From: Alphaproteobacteria bacterium
GTDB taxonomy: Bacteria > Pseudomonadota > Alphaproteobacteria > UBA2966
Direction: 5' to 3'
NCBI GenBank assembly: GCA_018650465.1
Contig: JABIFY010000127.1
Coordinates: 1 to 61,990, forward strand
Length of the DNA stretch: 61,990 nt
In this document: piece by piece, positions 34,981 through 45,128 of the stretch
How the letters are laid out: each line of letters begins with the position of its first letter
Numbering within the stretch: the stretch's first letter is position 1
Made by a program: the position numbers and the translations under genes
Notes under the pieces: generated by a model
Databases searched by the model: none
Seen by the model: the letters and a program-made list of their open reading frames with translations, nothing else
What the model was told of the DNA's origin: nothing

Positions 34981-36999
34981 TCAATCTTCTGCCACGCTGA
35001 AGGCCACCAGCACGGTGCCTTCGTCGACCGCATCCCCGATTTCAAAATGGATTTCATCGACAACGCCATCTGCCGGGGCAGTAATTGTATGTTCCATCTT
35101 CATGGCCTCGACAATCATCAAAGGCGTGCCCTTGTCGACACTGGCACCTGCTTCGGTTAATACGGCGACGACCTTGCCTGGCAGCGGGGCGACGACACCG
35201 CCGGTACCAGCATCGTCAACTTCGGCTGCGGCGAGGACATCAAAAATACCGATCTGGTGAACATGCCCGGCATCAATCACCGTCACACCACCGTCATCCA
35301 GCAGCACGGTTGCCACAATCCGCACACCATCAATATTGGCGACGATGCGATCTTCGTCTTCCAGTTCCCCGTTCACGATCAGAGTTTTATCCGCAATGGT
35401 CAGCTCGTATCCGCCTGTCACATAGCGAACCGGGATGGCAACAATTTCCTCTGCGTCAACCAGCTTGATTTCATCGTGCCCGTCGTCATTCATGCGCCAG
35501 CCATGGACCTGATGCCAGGGTGAAGTTGGATCACCGTTGCCATGCGCATTGAAAGCCGCCTCATCGGCCCGGTCCAGCAGAACGGCCAGGGCCGCAATGG
35601 CCAAGGCCCGTACAGGTGCCGCTCCTGGTTCAGGCACAAGTTCAGCAATGTGGCGTTCAATGAAGCCTGTATCCAGATTTGCTGATGCAAAATCTTCGTT
35701 GACGGCAATGCGGGCAAGGAACGCTGTGTTGGTTTTCACCCCGACCACTTCGGTTTGCTGTAAGGCCCGGCGCAAGCGTCGCAGGGCACGGGTCCGGTCT
35801 TCATCCCAGACGATTAATTTGGCAATCATGGGATCGTAAAAAGGCGTTACCTCGTCGCCCTCTTCCACGCCGGTATCAATGCGCACGTGCGGACCGGCAG
35901 CCGGGAATCGCAGACGTTTCAAGCGACCGGTTGAAGGCAGAAAACCCTTGTCCGGATTTTCAGCATAGATGCGGACTTCCAGGGCATGACCGGTGATGGA
36001 AAGCTCTTCCTGTCGCAACGGCAAGGGCTCGCCCGCCGCAACACGTAATTGCCATTCCACCAGATCCACACCTGTGATCAATTCTGTCACAGGATGTTCG
36101 ACCTGTAGGCGGGGATTCATTTCCATAAAATAGAAAGGCGCGTCCGCCAGGCCGTTCGAGACATCGACGATAAACTCGATGGTTCCTGCCCCGCGATAAC
36201 CAATGGCCAGTGCCGCCTTGACCGCTGCCTCGCCCATGGCTTTGCGAATATCGGGCGATAAATCCGGCGCCGGGGCTTCTTCGATGACCTTTTGATGGCG
36301 ACGTTGCAGGGAGCAATCGCGCTCGAACAGATAAACCGCATTGCCATGATTATCCGCAAAGACCTGGACTTCGATATGGCGTGGAATTTCAAGATACTTT
36401 TCAATCAGCACCCGATCATCGCCAAAGGAATTTTTACCTTCCCGTCGGGCACCGGCCAGGGCATCGGCAAATTCATCGCCTTTGTTCACCCGGCGCATAC
36501 CTTTACCGCCACCGCCAGATGTGGCTTTGATCAAAACCGGATAACCAATTTCATCTGCGGCCTTTCTTAAAACCGCATCGTCTTGATTTTCTTCATGATA
36601 GCCCGGCACCACAGGTACACCGCTGGTCACCATCAGGGCCTTGGCCGCATGCTTTTCACCCATGGCCCGGATGGCTGACGGCGGGGGTCCCACAAAAATT
36701 ATGCCGGCAGCCTCACAAGCTTCAGCGAAAGCCGCATTTTCGGACAAAAATCCATAGCCAGGATGCACTGCCCTGGCGCCGGAGGCCTTGGCCGCAGCCA
36801 GCACCTTGTCCGCATCCAGATAGCTCTGGGTCGCAGGTGATGGGCCAATATGATGGGCCTCATCAGCCTTTGAGACATGACGCGATGTCGCATCAGCGTC
36901 GGAATAAACCGCGACGGACCGAATACCCATATGACGGGCTGTTTCCATGACGCGGCAAGCGATTTCGCCGCGGTTGGCAATAAGCAAAGTATCAAACAA
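34981..36999 (-). CDS. mccA: 3-methylcrotonyl-CoA carboxylase, biotin-containing alpha subunit
   Basis: A 672-residue biotin carboxylase/carrier fusion (LiuD). The N-terminal NRGEIACRVM and the ATP-grasp loop KATSGGGGKGMR are followed by the HIEVQVF and FYFMEMNPRLQVEHPVTE (in two parts) metal-site region. The C-terminal lipoyl-like domain carries the biotinylated Lys634 in EAMKMEH. Assignment to methylcrotonyl-CoA rather than acetyl- or propionyl-CoA rests on the neighbouring hydratase, MCC beta and isovaleryl-CoA dehydrogenase genes. Last gene of the liu operon. The paralogue at 54279 has a different context. Confidence 0.9.
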   Translation of the reverse strand: MFDTLLIANRGEIACRVMETARHMGIRSVAVYSDADATSRHVSKADEAHHIGPSPATQSYLDADKVLAAAKASGARAVHPGYGFLSENAAFAEACEAAGIIFVGPPPSAIRAMGEKHAAKALMVTSGVPVVPGYHEENQDDAVLRKAADEIGYPVLIKATSGGGGKGMRRVNKGDEFADALAGARREGKNSFGDDRVLIEKYLEIPRHIEVQVFADNHGNAVYLFERDCSLQRRHQKVIEEAPAPDLSPDIRKAMGEAAVKAALAIGYRGAGTIEFIVDVSNGLADAPFYFMEMNPRLQVEHPVTELITGVDLVEWQLRVAAGEPLPLRQEELSITGHALEVRIYAENPDKGFLPSTGRLKRLRFPAAGPHVRIDTGVEEGDEVTPFYDPMIAKLIVWDEDRTRALRRLRRALQQTEVVGVKTNTAFLARIAVNEDFASANLDTGFIERHIAELVPEPGAAPVRALAIAALAVLLDRADEAAFNAHGNGDPTSPWHQVHGWRMNDDGHDEIKLVDAEEIVAIPVRYVTGGYELTIADKTLIVNGELEDEDRIVANIDGVRIVATVLLDDGGVTVIDAGHVHQIGIFDVLAAAEVDDAGTGGVVAPLPGKVVAVLTEAGASVDKGTPLMIVEAMKMEHTITAPADGVVDEIHFEIGDAVDEGTVLVAFSVAED

Positions 37000-37057
37000 T
37001 GTGTCAGACCAATTCAGTGAGAGGGAAATACCAGGCAGTCAGGTAATCGGGCAGGTA

Positions 37058-37840
37058 TCACCATTCAGGTTTTCGTTTATCGAAAAAGGCACCAATGCCT
37101 TCACGGGCTTCGTCGCTGGCCCGCCGGTCGGCAATTCGGCGTGCGGTATCTTCCATTAAATCAGCCGATATGGCCTTGTCGCGAACCGAGGCGATTAAAT
37201 CCTTTGAGGCCGCAACAGCACCAGGGGCCGTTTCCATGAACATACGGGCGTAGCGTTCAGCCGCCGCCCGCATTTCGCCTTCGTCATTCACGATCAGATG
37301 CACCAGGCCAATGCGATAAGCCTCCTGGGCATCGAAGCGTTCCGCTGTCAGAAAATAGCGCCTGGCCTGGCGGGCACCAACCGCGCCAATGACATAAGGC
37401 GACACTACTGCCGGGATTAGTCCCAGTTTGACCTCAGACAACGAGAACGTTGCACTGCGCACGGCGATAGCAATATCACAGGCGGCAATTACACCGATGC
37501 CACCGCCATAGGCCGGGCCCTGGATCAGCGCCAGCGTGGGTTTGGACATGGTGTCCAACCGATGCAGCGCTTCTGCCAGTTTGCGCGAATCTGCGATATT
37601 CTCTTCTTTGCTGAAGTTGGCAGATTTGCGCATCCATTCAAGATCGGCCCCGGCGCAAAAGGTCCGCCCGCGCGCCGCAATCACCACCAGCCGAACATCA
37701 TCTTCATTTTCAGCCGACTCAAAGCGGGCAGACAATTCTTCAATCAGATGATCGTCAAAAGCATTATGAACTTCCGGGCGATTGATCGTGATGGTTGCTA
37801 CGCCCAAATCATCGATTTGTAATGTCGTGGTATCTGACAT
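37058..37840 (-). CDS. liuC: Methylglutaconyl-CoA hydratase (enoyl-CoA hydratase family)
   Basis: A 260-residue crotonase-fold enzyme. ARGRTFCAGADLEWMRK and the oxyanion-hole segment GPAYGGGIGVIAACDIAI are typical, and SEVKLGLIPAVVSPYV carries the region of the catalytic acids. The frame runs open to 38215, overlapping mccB, but similarity starts at MSDTTTLQIDDLG, so 37840 is right, four bases after the mccB stop. In leucine degradation this enzyme hydrates 3-methylglutaconyl-CoA, the carboxylase product, to HMG-CoA. Confidence 0.9.
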   Translation of the reverse strand: MSDTTTLQIDDLGVATITINRPEVHNAFDDHLIEELSARFESAENEDDVRLVVIAARGRTFCAGADLEWMRKSANFSKEENIADSRKLAEALHRLDTMSKPTLALIQGPAYGGGIGVIAACDIAIAVRSATFSLSEVKLGLIPAVVSPYVIGAVGARQARRYFLTAERFDAQEAYRIGLVHLIVNDEGEMRAAAERYARMFMETAPGAVAASKDLIASVRDKAISADLMEDTARRIADRRASDEAREGIGAFFDKRKPEW

Positions 37841-37844
37841 GTCA

Positions 37845-39452
37845 CTACATCCGGAATATGCCGAAATCAGTTTTTTCGACGGGTTGATTGAGGGCAGCGG
37901 AAATTGACAGTCCCAGAACCATGCGGGTGTCCGCTGGATCAAAAATGCCGTCATCCCACAACCGTGCACTGGCGTAATAAGGATGGCCCTGAACCGCGTA
38001 CTGTTCGCGGATCGGTGCCTTGAACGCCTCTTCTTCTTCGGCTGGCCATTCTTTGTCGCCAGCTTCCATGGCATCGCGTTTGACCTGGGCCAAAACATTT
38101 GCCGCTTGTTCGCCACCCATGACCGAAACCCGGGCGTTGGGCCACATCCACAGGAACCGGGGACTGTAAGCCCGGCCACACATGCCATAGTTTCCCGCAC
38201 CGTGAGAGCCGCCAATAATCATGGTGAATTTTGGTACTTTGGCACAGGCCACAGCGGTCACCAGTTTCGCCCCGTCCTTGGCGATGCCGCCATTTTCGTA
38301 CTTTTGACCAACCATAAAGCCGGTGATGTTCTGCATGAATATCAAGGGGATGCCACGTTGGGCACAGAGCTCAACAAAGTGTGCCCCTTTGAGGGCTGAT
38401 TCAGAAAACAGAATACCATTATTGGCAACGATCCCGACCGGATAACCATGAATACGGGCGAAGCCTGTGACCAAAGTGGTGCCATAAAGTTTTTTGAATT
38501 CATCGAATTCACTACCATCCACCACGCGCGCGATGACCTCGCGCACATCAAAAGGTGTGCGATCATCATTGGGCACGATGCCGCGAATTTCCGCCGGATC
38601 ATACAGGGGTTCGACCACATCATGGGTCACCACATTGGGCAGCTTTTCGCGATTGGTATTGCCAATGATGCGCCGGGCCAGGGCCAGGGCATGTTCATCA
38701 TTCAGGGCGAGGTGATCGGTAACACCTGAGGTCCGGGTGTGGACATCGGCACCACCAAGGTCTTCGGCACTGACGACTTCGCCCGTGGCGGCTTTCACCA
38801 AAGGTGGTCCGCCCAGGAAGATCGTGCCCTGGTTTTTAACGATAATGCTTTCGTCCGACATGGCCGGCACATAGGCACCGCCCGCTGTGCAGCTGCCCAT
38901 AACGACGGCAACCTGCGGAATCCCCTGGGCCGACATGTTGGCCTGGTTATAGAAGATGCGACCGAAATGATCGCGGTCGGGAAATACTTCATCCTGGTTG
39001 GGCAAGTTGGCTCCGCCCGAATCCACCAGATAGACGCAGGGCAAATTATTCTGGGCTGCAATTTCCTGGGCCCGCAGATGCTTTTTGACCGTCAGCGGAT
39101 AATATGTCCCGCCCTTGACCGTCGCGTCATTACAGACCACGACGCATTCCTGGCCTTTGACCCGCCCAATACCTGTGATTACACCGGCGGAAGATATGTC
39201 GCCGGAATACATGCCATGGGCCGCCAGTTGGGAAAATTCCAGAAAGGGCGAGCCCGGATCAAGCAGCATGCGCACGCGTTCTCGTGGCAGTAATTTGCCC
39301 CGGCTCAAATGTTTGGCGCGGGCGCGTTCACCGCCACCCTGTTTGACCTTGCTGACCTCTTCGCGCAGTTGATCAACCAGCGCCAACATGGCTGCTTCAT
39401 TATCTTTGAAATCTTGTGAGCGGGTATTTACCCGGCTTTCCAGAACACTCAT
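37845..39452 (-). CDS. mccB: 3-methylcrotonyl-CoA carboxylase, carboxyltransferase beta subunit
   Basis: A 535-residue carboxyltransferase (LiuB). It has [20 protein letters not shown], the [20 protein letters not shown] motif typical of the MCC branch, and [17 protein letters not shown]. The acyl-CoA-binding [14 protein letters not shown] and the biotin-site region [20 protein letters not shown] follow. This differs clearly from the propionyl-CoA-type beta subunit at 56321. GGAG lies 10 bases before the ATG. Its promoter is shared back-to-back with the divergent SDR gene. Confidence 0.93.
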   Translation of the reverse strand: MSVLESRVNTRSQDFKDNEAAMLALVDQLREEVSKVKQGGGERARAKHLSRGKLLPRERVRMLLDPGSPFLEFSQLAAHGMYSGDISSAGVITGIGRVKGQECVVVCNDATVKGGTYYPLTVKKHLRAQEIAAQNNLPCVYLVDSGGANLPNQDEVFPDRDHFGRIFYNQANMSAQGIPQVAVVMGSCTAGGAYVPAMSDESIIVKNQGTIFLGGPPLVKAATGEVVSAEDLGGADVHTRTSGVTDHLALNDEHALALARRIIGNTNREKLPNVVTHDVVEPLYDPAEIRGIVPNDDRTPFDVREVIARVVDGSEFDEFKKLYGTTLVTGFARIHGYPVGIVANNGILFSESALKGAHFVELCAQRGIPLIFMQNITGFMVGQKYENGGIAKDGAKLVTAVACAKVPKFTMIIGGSHGAGNYGMCGRAYSPRFLWMWPNARVSVMGGEQAANVLAQVKRDAMEAGDKEWPAEEEEAFKAPIREQYAVQGHPYYASARLWDDGIFDPADTRMVLGLSISAALNQPVEKTDFGIFRM

Positions 39453-39643
39453 ACGGCGTCAAACTCCAGATTGAATTTTTGCCCCTCACACCCGACAGCA
39501 TGCGCCGGGGTGGAGGACATTCGCAACAATATTCTTGCTAACATGTTTTGCACCAGGGGCAAGAATGCGCCCCGCTCCCTTGGCGCTTGATCACTGGCTG
39601 ATATAGTAGCCAAAATATTTGGACTTTTTTGGGAGACGACGAG

Positions 39644-40426
39644 ATGGCTTATCAACCTTTTGACCTGACTGGCAAAGTTTTGCTGGTGACCGGCGGCAAC
39701 GGCGGCATTGGCCTTGGCATGGCGGATGCTGCGGCACAGGCCGGTGCCGACGTTTGCATATGGGGCACCAACCCGGATAAAAATGCAGCCGCAGTTGAAA
39801 GCCTGAAGACGCATGGCGGCAAGGTTGAAGCCTTGATCTGCAATGTGGCCGACGAGGCGGAAGTCGATACGGCCTTTGCCAAGACCCTGGACAGCATGGG
39901 CCGCGTCGACATGTGTGTTGCCAATGCTGGCGTCACGGGTAAATCGAAATCTTTCCTCGACATCAGTGCCGAAGAATGGCGACGTGTGCTGAGCGTCAAT
40001 CTCGATGGCGTGTTTTATACCCTGAAGGCAGCGGCTGCCCACATGAGCGACCGGGCTAAAAATGGTGACCCCGGTGGACGCCTGGTGGCGACCGCCAGTC
40101 TTGCGGCGATTTCCGGTGCGGCTCGAAACGAACATTACGCGGCCACCAAAGGCGGCGTGATTTCCATGATCCGCGCCCTGGCCGTTGAATTCGCTCAGGA
40201 TGGCATCACCGCTAACGCTGTTCTGCCGGGCTGGATTGAAACCGACATGACCGAACGCCTGACAACCTGGGACAAATTCTCCGACGCCGTCCTGCCACGT
40301 ATCCCGGCCAAGCGCTGGGGCAAGCCCGAAGACTTCGGCGGCTCGGCGGTCTACCTGATGAGTGATGCAAGTTCCTATCATACCGGTGACACGTTCCTCA
40401 TTGATGGCGGTTATTTCCTGTTTTAG
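39644..40426 (+). CDS. SDR family NAD(P)-dependent oxidoreductase
   Basis: A 260-residue classical short-chain dehydrogenase: cofactor motif TGGNGGIGLGMA, NAG in VANAGVTG, catalytic Ser in ATASLAAISG and YxxxK in HYAATKGG, with IDGGYFLF at the C-terminus. The ATG at 39644 follows GGGAG by eight bases; a TTG at 39629 would add five residues. It is the only plus-strand gene inside the leucine cluster, divergent from mccB and convergent with a thioesterase. A 327-residue open frame on the opposite strand is a shadow of it. Substrate unknown; it may reduce or oxidise an acyl-CoA intermediate. Confidence 0.9.
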   Translation: MAYQPFDLTGKVLLVTGGNGGIGLGMADAAAQAGADVCIWGTNPDKNAAAVESLKTHGGKVEALICNVADEAEVDTAFAKTLDSMGRVDMCVANAGVTGKSKSFLDISAEEWRRVLSVNLDGVFYTLKAAAAHMSDRAKNGDPGGRLVATASLAAISGAARNEHYAATKGGVISMIRALAVEFAQDGITANAVLPGWIETDMTERLTTWDKFSDAVLPRIPAKRWGKPEDFGGSAVYLMSDASSYHTGDTFLIDGGYFLF

Positions 40427-40444
40427 GGACATGGTAAAATCTGG

Positions 40445-41326
40445 TCAGTCCTGCGTCACCAGCATGGTGGCGGCTTTGCTGCGGATATCTTCCGGCATGG
40501 GTGTGGATTTTCGGGCATCCATGTCGAGGAAGGCACCAAACTGACTCATGGTCGCAACCACCTCGCCGGTGTCCTGATTTTTCATGCGGTGGACAAAACG
40601 AATGGATGACCGACCGAGGTCCGTGACGGCTGATTCAACAGTCACACTGTCGCCGCCATTCACTTCTTTCAGATATTTCACATCCAGCTCGAAGGTCGAC
40701 ATGCCGCGCCGGTTTTCACGATTGTACGCAGGCGTTATGCCCGCCATAGCCATGGCTTGCATACAGGCTTGCGAAAAGCGGTGGATATAAAAATGCGCAC
40801 TCAGGTGACCGAGCACATCCAGCTCCCACATTTTAACCGTATCGCGTAAAGTTGGCACAAAACCGTCTGACGATTGAGGGAACCAACGCTCGACCATGGG
40901 ACTTTCCCACGGCACTTTGTGCGCCTCAAGCTTCGCCAGTGTGTCCGGTGGAATTTCAGCTGCGCGCCGGGCATCCAGATCAAGATGGATCGCATGACTT
41001 TCAAAGGTCGAGACCAGGTCACCCGTGGCAGAATTATAAATGTTGTTACAGAGCTTCAGCAATTTACGCTCAACACCAACAATGCCACCTTCCATGTGCA
41101 GCACATCGCCCACACGCAATTCCTTCTTGAGATTACAAAAGGTGTGCACAGCGGCGAAAGCCCGTCGTTCTGTCGCACGATGAGCGGCGCCCAAGCCCAT
41201 ACGTTCGGTGAAGCTGACATAAGCATCGCCCAGTCGTTCGTAATAAGACGCGATGGTCATGTGCTCGACCATGTCACAATGCCAGGGCATAACGCCGCCG
41301 CGATAGGTTTCGTAAAATTCACTCAT
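40445..41326 (-). CDS. Double hot-dog acyl-CoA thioesterase
   Basis: A 293-residue protein with two 4HBT domains. The first has MPWHCDMVEHMTIASYYERLGDA, the second MWELDVLGHLSAHFYIHRFSQA, each with an Asp/His-containing hot-dog signature. Such proteins hydrolyse acyl-CoA thioesters, possibly to recover CoA during branched-chain catabolism. It starts eight bases after the adjacent acyl-CoA dehydrogenase stop, so they are one transcript. The exact acyl group is unknown. Confidence 0.83.
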   Translation of the reverse strand: MSEFYETYRGGVMPWHCDMVEHMTIASYYERLGDAYVSFTERMGLGAAHRATERRAFAAVHTFCNLKKELRVGDVLHMEGGIVGVERKLLKLCNNIYNSATGDLVSTFESHAIHLDLDARRAAEIPPDTLAKLEAHKVPWESPMVERWFPQSSDGFVPTLRDTVKMWELDVLGHLSAHFYIHRFSQACMQAMAMAGITPAYNRENRRGMSTFELDVKYLKEVNGGDSVTVESAVTDLGRSSIRFVHRMKNQDTGEVVATMSQFGAFLDMDARKSTPMPEDIRSKAATMLVTQD

Positions 41327-41333
41327 ATTTGTT

Positions 41334-42470
41334 TTATTCCGCTGCTATCGCACGTGAGATGACAAGACGCTGGACATCACTGGTGCCTTCATAAATCTGG
41401 CAAACCCGGACATCGCGATATATTCGCTCCACCGGAAAATCACTGGTATAACCATAACCGCCAAAAGTCTGGATCGCCTGAGAACAAACTTTCTCGGCCA
41501 TCTCGGAGGCAAAGACCTTGGCCATGGACGCCTCTTTCAGACAAGGCAATCCGGCATCGCGCAGGCGGGCGGCTTCATGCACCATCAGCCTTGCCGCATG
41601 GATTTGTGTCGCCATATCCGCCAGGCGAAAGGCCACTGCCTGGTGTTCAATAATGGCTTGGCCAAAAGCCACGCGCTCCTTGGCATATTCAAGGGCAGCC
41701 TCATAGGCCGCCCGTGCCATGCCCACAGATTGTGCCCCGATTCCGATACGCCCGCCTTCCAGGTTTGACAAGGCAATTTTGTAGCCCTGCCCCGCTTCAC
41801 CCAGCATCATGTCCGGCGGCACTTCAACATTCTCCAGCACGACCTGACAGGTGTCCGACGCATGCTGGCCCAATTTCTTTTCCACACTGGCGACGCGATA
41901 TCCCACACTTGTGGTTGGCACCAAAAAGGCCGACAGCCCCTTCTTGCCCGCGTCCGGATCGGTAACCGCAAAGACAATGGCGATGTCACCATTTTGCCCT
42001 GAAGTGATAAATTGTTTGGTCCCGTTCAGGATCCAGCGATTGCCCTCAAAGGTGGCTTTGGTCCGGATGGCCGACGCATCTGATCCGGTGTGGGGCTCGG
42101 TCAGGCAAAAGGCCGAGATTAATTCGCCGGTGGCCATCTTGCGCAGGTAGCTGTCTTTTTGCACTTCCGTGCCATAGTTCAGAACCGGCAAATTACAGGT
42201 CGAATTCTGCACACTCATGATCGTTGAACAGGCCCCGTCTCCGGCAGCGATTTCTTCCAGGGCCAGCATGTAAGTGACGTGATCAAGACCGACCCCGTCC
42301 CAGGTTGAAGGCACCAGCATGCCCATGAAACCCAGCGCACCCATTTTGGAAATTTCATCTTCCGGATAATAAGATGTCCGGTCCCATTCGGCGGCGTTAG
42401 GCAGGAGTTCGTTCTGCGCGAACTGACGCGCCGTCTCCTGGATCATTTGTTGCTGTTCCGTCAAAATCAT
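41334..42470 (-). CDS. Acyl-CoA dehydrogenase (short/branched-chain type)
   Basis: A 378-residue flavoenzyme. AFCLTEPHTGSDASA and FITSGQNGDI are FAD-binding signatures, and the C-terminal QTFGGYGYTSDFPVERIYRD motif precedes the catalytic base Glu361 in IYEGTSDVQR. Glu at this position is typical for butyryl-, 2-methylbutyryl- and isobutyryl-CoA dehydrogenases and distinguishes it from the isovaleryl-CoA enzyme upstream. In this setting it probably serves isoleucine or valine breakdown. Substrate preference is inference. Confidence 0.88.
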   Translation of the reverse strand: MILTEQQQMIQETARQFAQNELLPNAAEWDRTSYYPEDEISKMGALGFMGMLVPSTWDGVGLDHVTYMLALEEIAAGDGACSTIMSVQNSTCNLPVLNYGTEVQKDSYLRKMATGELISAFCLTEPHTGSDASAIRTKATFEGNRWILNGTKQFITSGQNGDIAIVFAVTDPDAGKKGLSAFLVPTTSVGYRVASVEKKLGQHASDTCQVVLENVEVPPDMMLGEAGQGYKIALSNLEGGRIGIGAQSVGMARAAYEAALEYAKERVAFGQAIIEHQAVAFRLADMATQIHAARLMVHEAARLRDAGLPCLKEASMAKVFASEMAEKVCSQAIQTFGGYGYTSDFPVERIYRDVRVCQIYEGTSDVQRLVISRAIAAE

Positions 42471-42503
42471 TTTTTTACTTTTCTCTCTTGCAACAACACC
42501 AAA

Positions 42504-42695
42504 TCACACATTGGCGGTTTGAGGTTTTCTTTTCGGTCGGGCCAATAATTCACCCCCGCAATTGGGGCAGATGTTATTCATATCCACGGTGCAAGGCACA
42601 CAGAACGTACACTCGTAAGAACAGATGCAGGCTTGTGCTTCATGCCCTAAAGGCGTCTCGCATTTTTCGCAAATCTCTCTCATTTCGAGTGGCAT
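42504..42695 (-). CDS. DUF1272 family small Cys-rich (zinc-binding) protein
   Basis: A 63-residue protein with nine Cys: C9, C12, C23, C25, C29, C32, C35, C43 and C46, in CxxC and CPNC patterns, then a basic Arg/Pro tail. DUF1272 proteins share the CSxECTFC and CPNCGGEL motifs, which look like zinc ribbons. The ATG at 42695 follows GGGAG by seven bases; the longer frame to 42740 would overlap the preceding gene. It lies 13 bp after the isovaleryl-CoA dehydrogenase stop and so is part of the operon. A regulatory or metal-chaperone role is conceivable; none is known to me. Confidence 0.85.
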   Translation of the reverse strand: MPLEMREICEKCETPLGHEAQACICSYECTFCVPCTVDMNNICPNCGGELLARPKRKPQTANV

Positions 42696-42708
42696 GTCAG
42701 CGCTCCCG

Positions 42709-43881
42709 TTATGCTGTTTCGTTGAACAACTCACGACCAATTAACATACGGCGAATTTCAGATGTGCCCGCGCCAATTTCATAGAGCTTGGCATCCCGCA
42801 ACAAACGGCCCGTCGGGCTTTCATTCATATAGCCCATACCACCCAAAGCCTGGATTGCTTCCAGCGCCATCCAGGTTGCTTTTTCGGCGGAATAAAGAAT
42901 GGCCCCTGCCGCGTCCTTGCGCGTGGTCCGCCCCCGGTCACAAGCCTTTGCCACTGTATAAACATAGGCCCTGGCCGCATTCATGATGGTGTACATATCG
43001 GCGATTTTACCTTGCATCAGCTGGAATTCGCCGATGGGTTTGCCGAACTGTTCGCGTTCATGCACATAGGGCAGCACCACATCCATGCAGGCCTGCATGA
43101 TCCCCAGCGGCCCCCCGGACAGAACGGCGCGTTCATAATCCAGACCACTCATCAATACATTCACACCCGCCCCGACGCCCGCCATGACATTTTCTTCCGG
43201 GACTTCGCAATCCTCAAAGACCAGCTCGCAGGTGTTGGAGCCGCGCATACCCAGCTTGTCGAGCTTTGGCGACGTGGAAAACCCCTTGAAGTCCTTTTCG
43301 ATCAGGAAGGTCGTGATGCCCCTAGGGCCGGCTTCTGGATCAGTTTTGGCATAGACCACCAGCACATCGGCATTGGGGCCATTTGTGATCCACATCTTGT
43401 TGCCATTGAGAATATATTTGTCGCCCTTCTTCTCGGCCTTGAGGCGCATGCTGACAACGTCCGACCCGGCACCAGGCTCGCTCATGGCCAAGGCCCCGAC
43501 ATGTTCGCCTGAGACCAGTTTGGGCAGGTATCTGGCCTTTTGCTCTTCCGATCCATTGCGACTGATCTGGTTGACGCACAGGTTGGAATGAGCCCCGTAG
43601 GACAGCCCCACCGAGGCCGAGCCGCGACTGATTTCTTCCATGGCAATCACATGGTCCACGTAACCCATGGCAGAGCCGCCATATTCCTCATCGACGGTGA
43701 CACCCAGCAAGCCCATGGCGCCCATTTTTTGCCAAAGATCGGCGGGGAAATCGTTGTCGATGTCGATTTGCGCCGCGCGCGGCGAAATTTCGTCAGCCGT
43801 GAAATTCATCACAGACTCGCGCAACATATCGGCGCTTTCACCCAGATCAAAATCCAGCGAAGGAAGGCTGTTGGCAATCAT
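42709..43881 (-). CDS. ivd: Isovaleryl-CoA dehydrogenase
   Basis: A 390-residue acyl-CoA dehydrogenase (LiuA) forming 3-methylcrotonyl-CoA from isovaleryl-CoA. [14 protein letters not shown] and [10 protein letters not shown] bind FAD. The catalytic base is Glu250 in [15 protein letters not shown], the position unique to the isovaleryl/long-chain branch. IYEGT-type Glu is replaced by [10 protein letters not shown] at the C-terminus. AAGGAG eight bases before the ATG at 43881 fixes the start. Its product is the substrate of MCC in the same cluster. Confidence 0.95.
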   Translation of the reverse strand: MIANSLPSLDFDLGESADMLRESVMNFTADEISPRAAQIDIDNDFPADLWQKMGAMGLLGVTVDEEYGGSAMGYVDHVIAMEEISRGSASVGLSYGAHSNLCVNQISRNGSEEQKARYLPKLVSGEHVGALAMSEPGAGSDVVSMRLKAEKKGDKYILNGNKMWITNGPNADVLVVYAKTDPEAGPRGITTFLIEKDFKGFSTSPKLDKLGMRGSNTCELVFEDCEVPEENVMAGVGAGVNVLMSGLDYERAVLSGGPLGIMQACMDVVLPYVHEREQFGKPIGEFQLMQGKIADMYTIMNAARAYVYTVAKACDRGRTTRKDAAGAILYSAEKATWMALEAIQALGGMGYMNESPTGRLLRDAKLYEIGAGTSEIRRMLIGRELFNETA

Positions 43882-43933
43882 CTCAAAGGCTCCTTGGTGC
43901 AAGGGGGTTATTGTAGGGGTCGGGAAGAATGAA

Positions 43934-44425
43934 TCAATCGGGCATATCTGTAGGCGTATCTGACGGCATGTCTGATGTTTGGGGCAAACGCATCATGGTT
44001 GCCGTGATCAAACCACATTCCTTTTTGATGCCGCCTTTTTCATTATAGACACGCCCCTCACAGATCGTCAGCCGTGCGCCGGCTCTGACCACGGAGGCTC
44101 TGGCGCTCAAACGCTCGCCATCACCTGGTCCCATAATGTTCAACTTGTATTCAACGGTCAGCAAACTGTCTTGTGCCGCCATCAGGGAATAAGCAGCATA
44201 ACCACAGGCCGTATCGCCCAGGGTACCGATGACACCGCCATGGAAAAAGCCCTTTTGCTGGGCAAGGCCAGGGCTGTAATCGACGGCAACTTCGCAAATT
44301 CCAGGTTCCAGCAACGTCAGCTCACCACCGATCAAGGTCATGAACCCCTGGCGGTCGAAACTATCCTGAATACGCTGGCGATAGTCGGGATCACGAACGA
44401 CATATTCTGATTTGGTTACGTTCAT
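43934..44425 (-). CDS. PaaI family thioesterase
   Basis: A 163-residue hot-dog fold thioesterase of the PaaI/YdiI group. [23 protein letters not shown] is the signature with the HGG turn, preceding a [12 protein letters not shown] strand. The C-terminal tail ([13 protein letters not shown]) is disordered. It lies 52 bp before ivd and 10 bp after the 4HBT gene. It presumably clears acyl-CoA that stalls in leucine breakdown, though PaaI itself acts on phenylacetyl-CoA derivatives. Confidence 0.87.
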   Translation of the reverse strand: MNVTKSEYVVRDPDYRQRIQDSFDRQGFMTLIGGELTLLEPGICEVAVDYSPGLAQQKGFFHGGVIGTLGDTACGYAAYSLMAAQDSLLTVEYKLNIMGPGDGERLSARASVVRAGARLTICEGRVYNEKGGIKKECGLITATMMRLPQTSDMPSDTPTDMPD

Positions 44426-44435
44426 CTATCGGCCC

Positions 44436-44876
44436 TTAACCACGTCTGCCAAAATCGTACTCAACCAGCAATCCCTGAGCCTTGTCGAGGGCCTCCTGAG
44501 GGATCGGAGCGCTTTTCCGCTTGGTGGTATCCAGCATGACGCCCGTCATTTCAGCGACAGCCGTCACCTCGCCTGTTCCCCGGTTGATCATTTCGTGCAC
44601 AAACATGACTTTCTTTTCACTGACATTCAGGAAACCTGAGCGAACTTCCACCAGATCACCAGAGGTCATTTCTTTTCGGTAACTGATATTCATCTGTACC
44701 GCCGCCATGCCGCGTTGATTTTCCTTCATCCACTCTGCCGTCAGGCCAGTTTCAGCAAACAGGTTCCAGGTGCCGCCATCAAACATGCCGATATAGTGCT
44801 GCACGTTCATGTGGCCCATCTGATCCTCGTGCCACGGATAAACCACGCCGATAAATGTTGTCACCATTTTGGACAT
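44436..44876 (-). CDS. 4HBT-type acyl-CoA thioesterase
   Basis: A 146-residue single hot-dog protein. The YbgC/4HBT-like motif VVYPWHEDQMGHMNVQHYIGMF contains the Asp/His active-site region. The end is disordered (YDFGRRG). A GGGGAAG ribosome-binding site precedes the ATG at 44876. It is the first gene of the minus-strand leucine cluster, so the operon promoter should lie in 44877-44966, where I could not mark it convincingly. Confidence 0.85.
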   Translation of the reverse strand: MSKMVTTFIGVVYPWHEDQMGHMNVQHYIGMFDGGTWNLFAETGLTAEWMKENQRGMAAVQMNISYRKEMTSGDLVEVRSGFLNVSEKKVMFVHEMINRGTGEVTAVAEMTGVMLDTTKRKSAPIPQEALDKAQGLLVEYDFGRRG

Positions 44877-44966
44877 TCGATACTTCCCCTTTGATAACCA
44901 GCTCTACTTGACAGATGTAACTTTTCTTTCACCCTGGTTGGCTCCGCACTACCCACCACTAATTCG

Positions 44967-45062
44967 CTCCGTCATGCCGGACTTGATCCGGCATCCATGC
45001 CTGGATCAAGAGGGACACTTCAATCCAAAGGCGTAGACCCCGCATCAAGTGCGGGGTGACGA
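44967..45062. repeat. Intergenic repeat element with CCGTCATG/GTGACG ends, copy 2
   Basis: CTCCGTCATGCCGG begins the element. ATGCCGG (44974-44980) pairs with CCGGCAT (44988-44994), and CCCCGC (45038-45043) pairs with GCGGGG (45051-45056), ending GTGACGACGG. It is the same family as the element at 34710, with ACTTGATCCGGCA in common. It separates the leucine operon from the divergent LysR gene. Confidence 0.83.
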
Positions 45063-45128
45063 CGGGTTTGTTGGCCAACTCAATTTTCTAATGAACCATA
45101 ACCCGTGTTGAAACATAGAAATATTCAT

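Noticed and set aside
37841-38215. Extension of the hydratase frame into mccB
   Set aside because: Overlaps conserved mccB sequence; crotonase similarity starts at 37840.
39449-40432. 327-residue open frame on the minus strand opposite the SDR gene
   Set aside because: The plus-strand frame has a full set of SDR motifs and a ribosome-binding site; the antisense frame shows no family features and is a codon-bias shadow.
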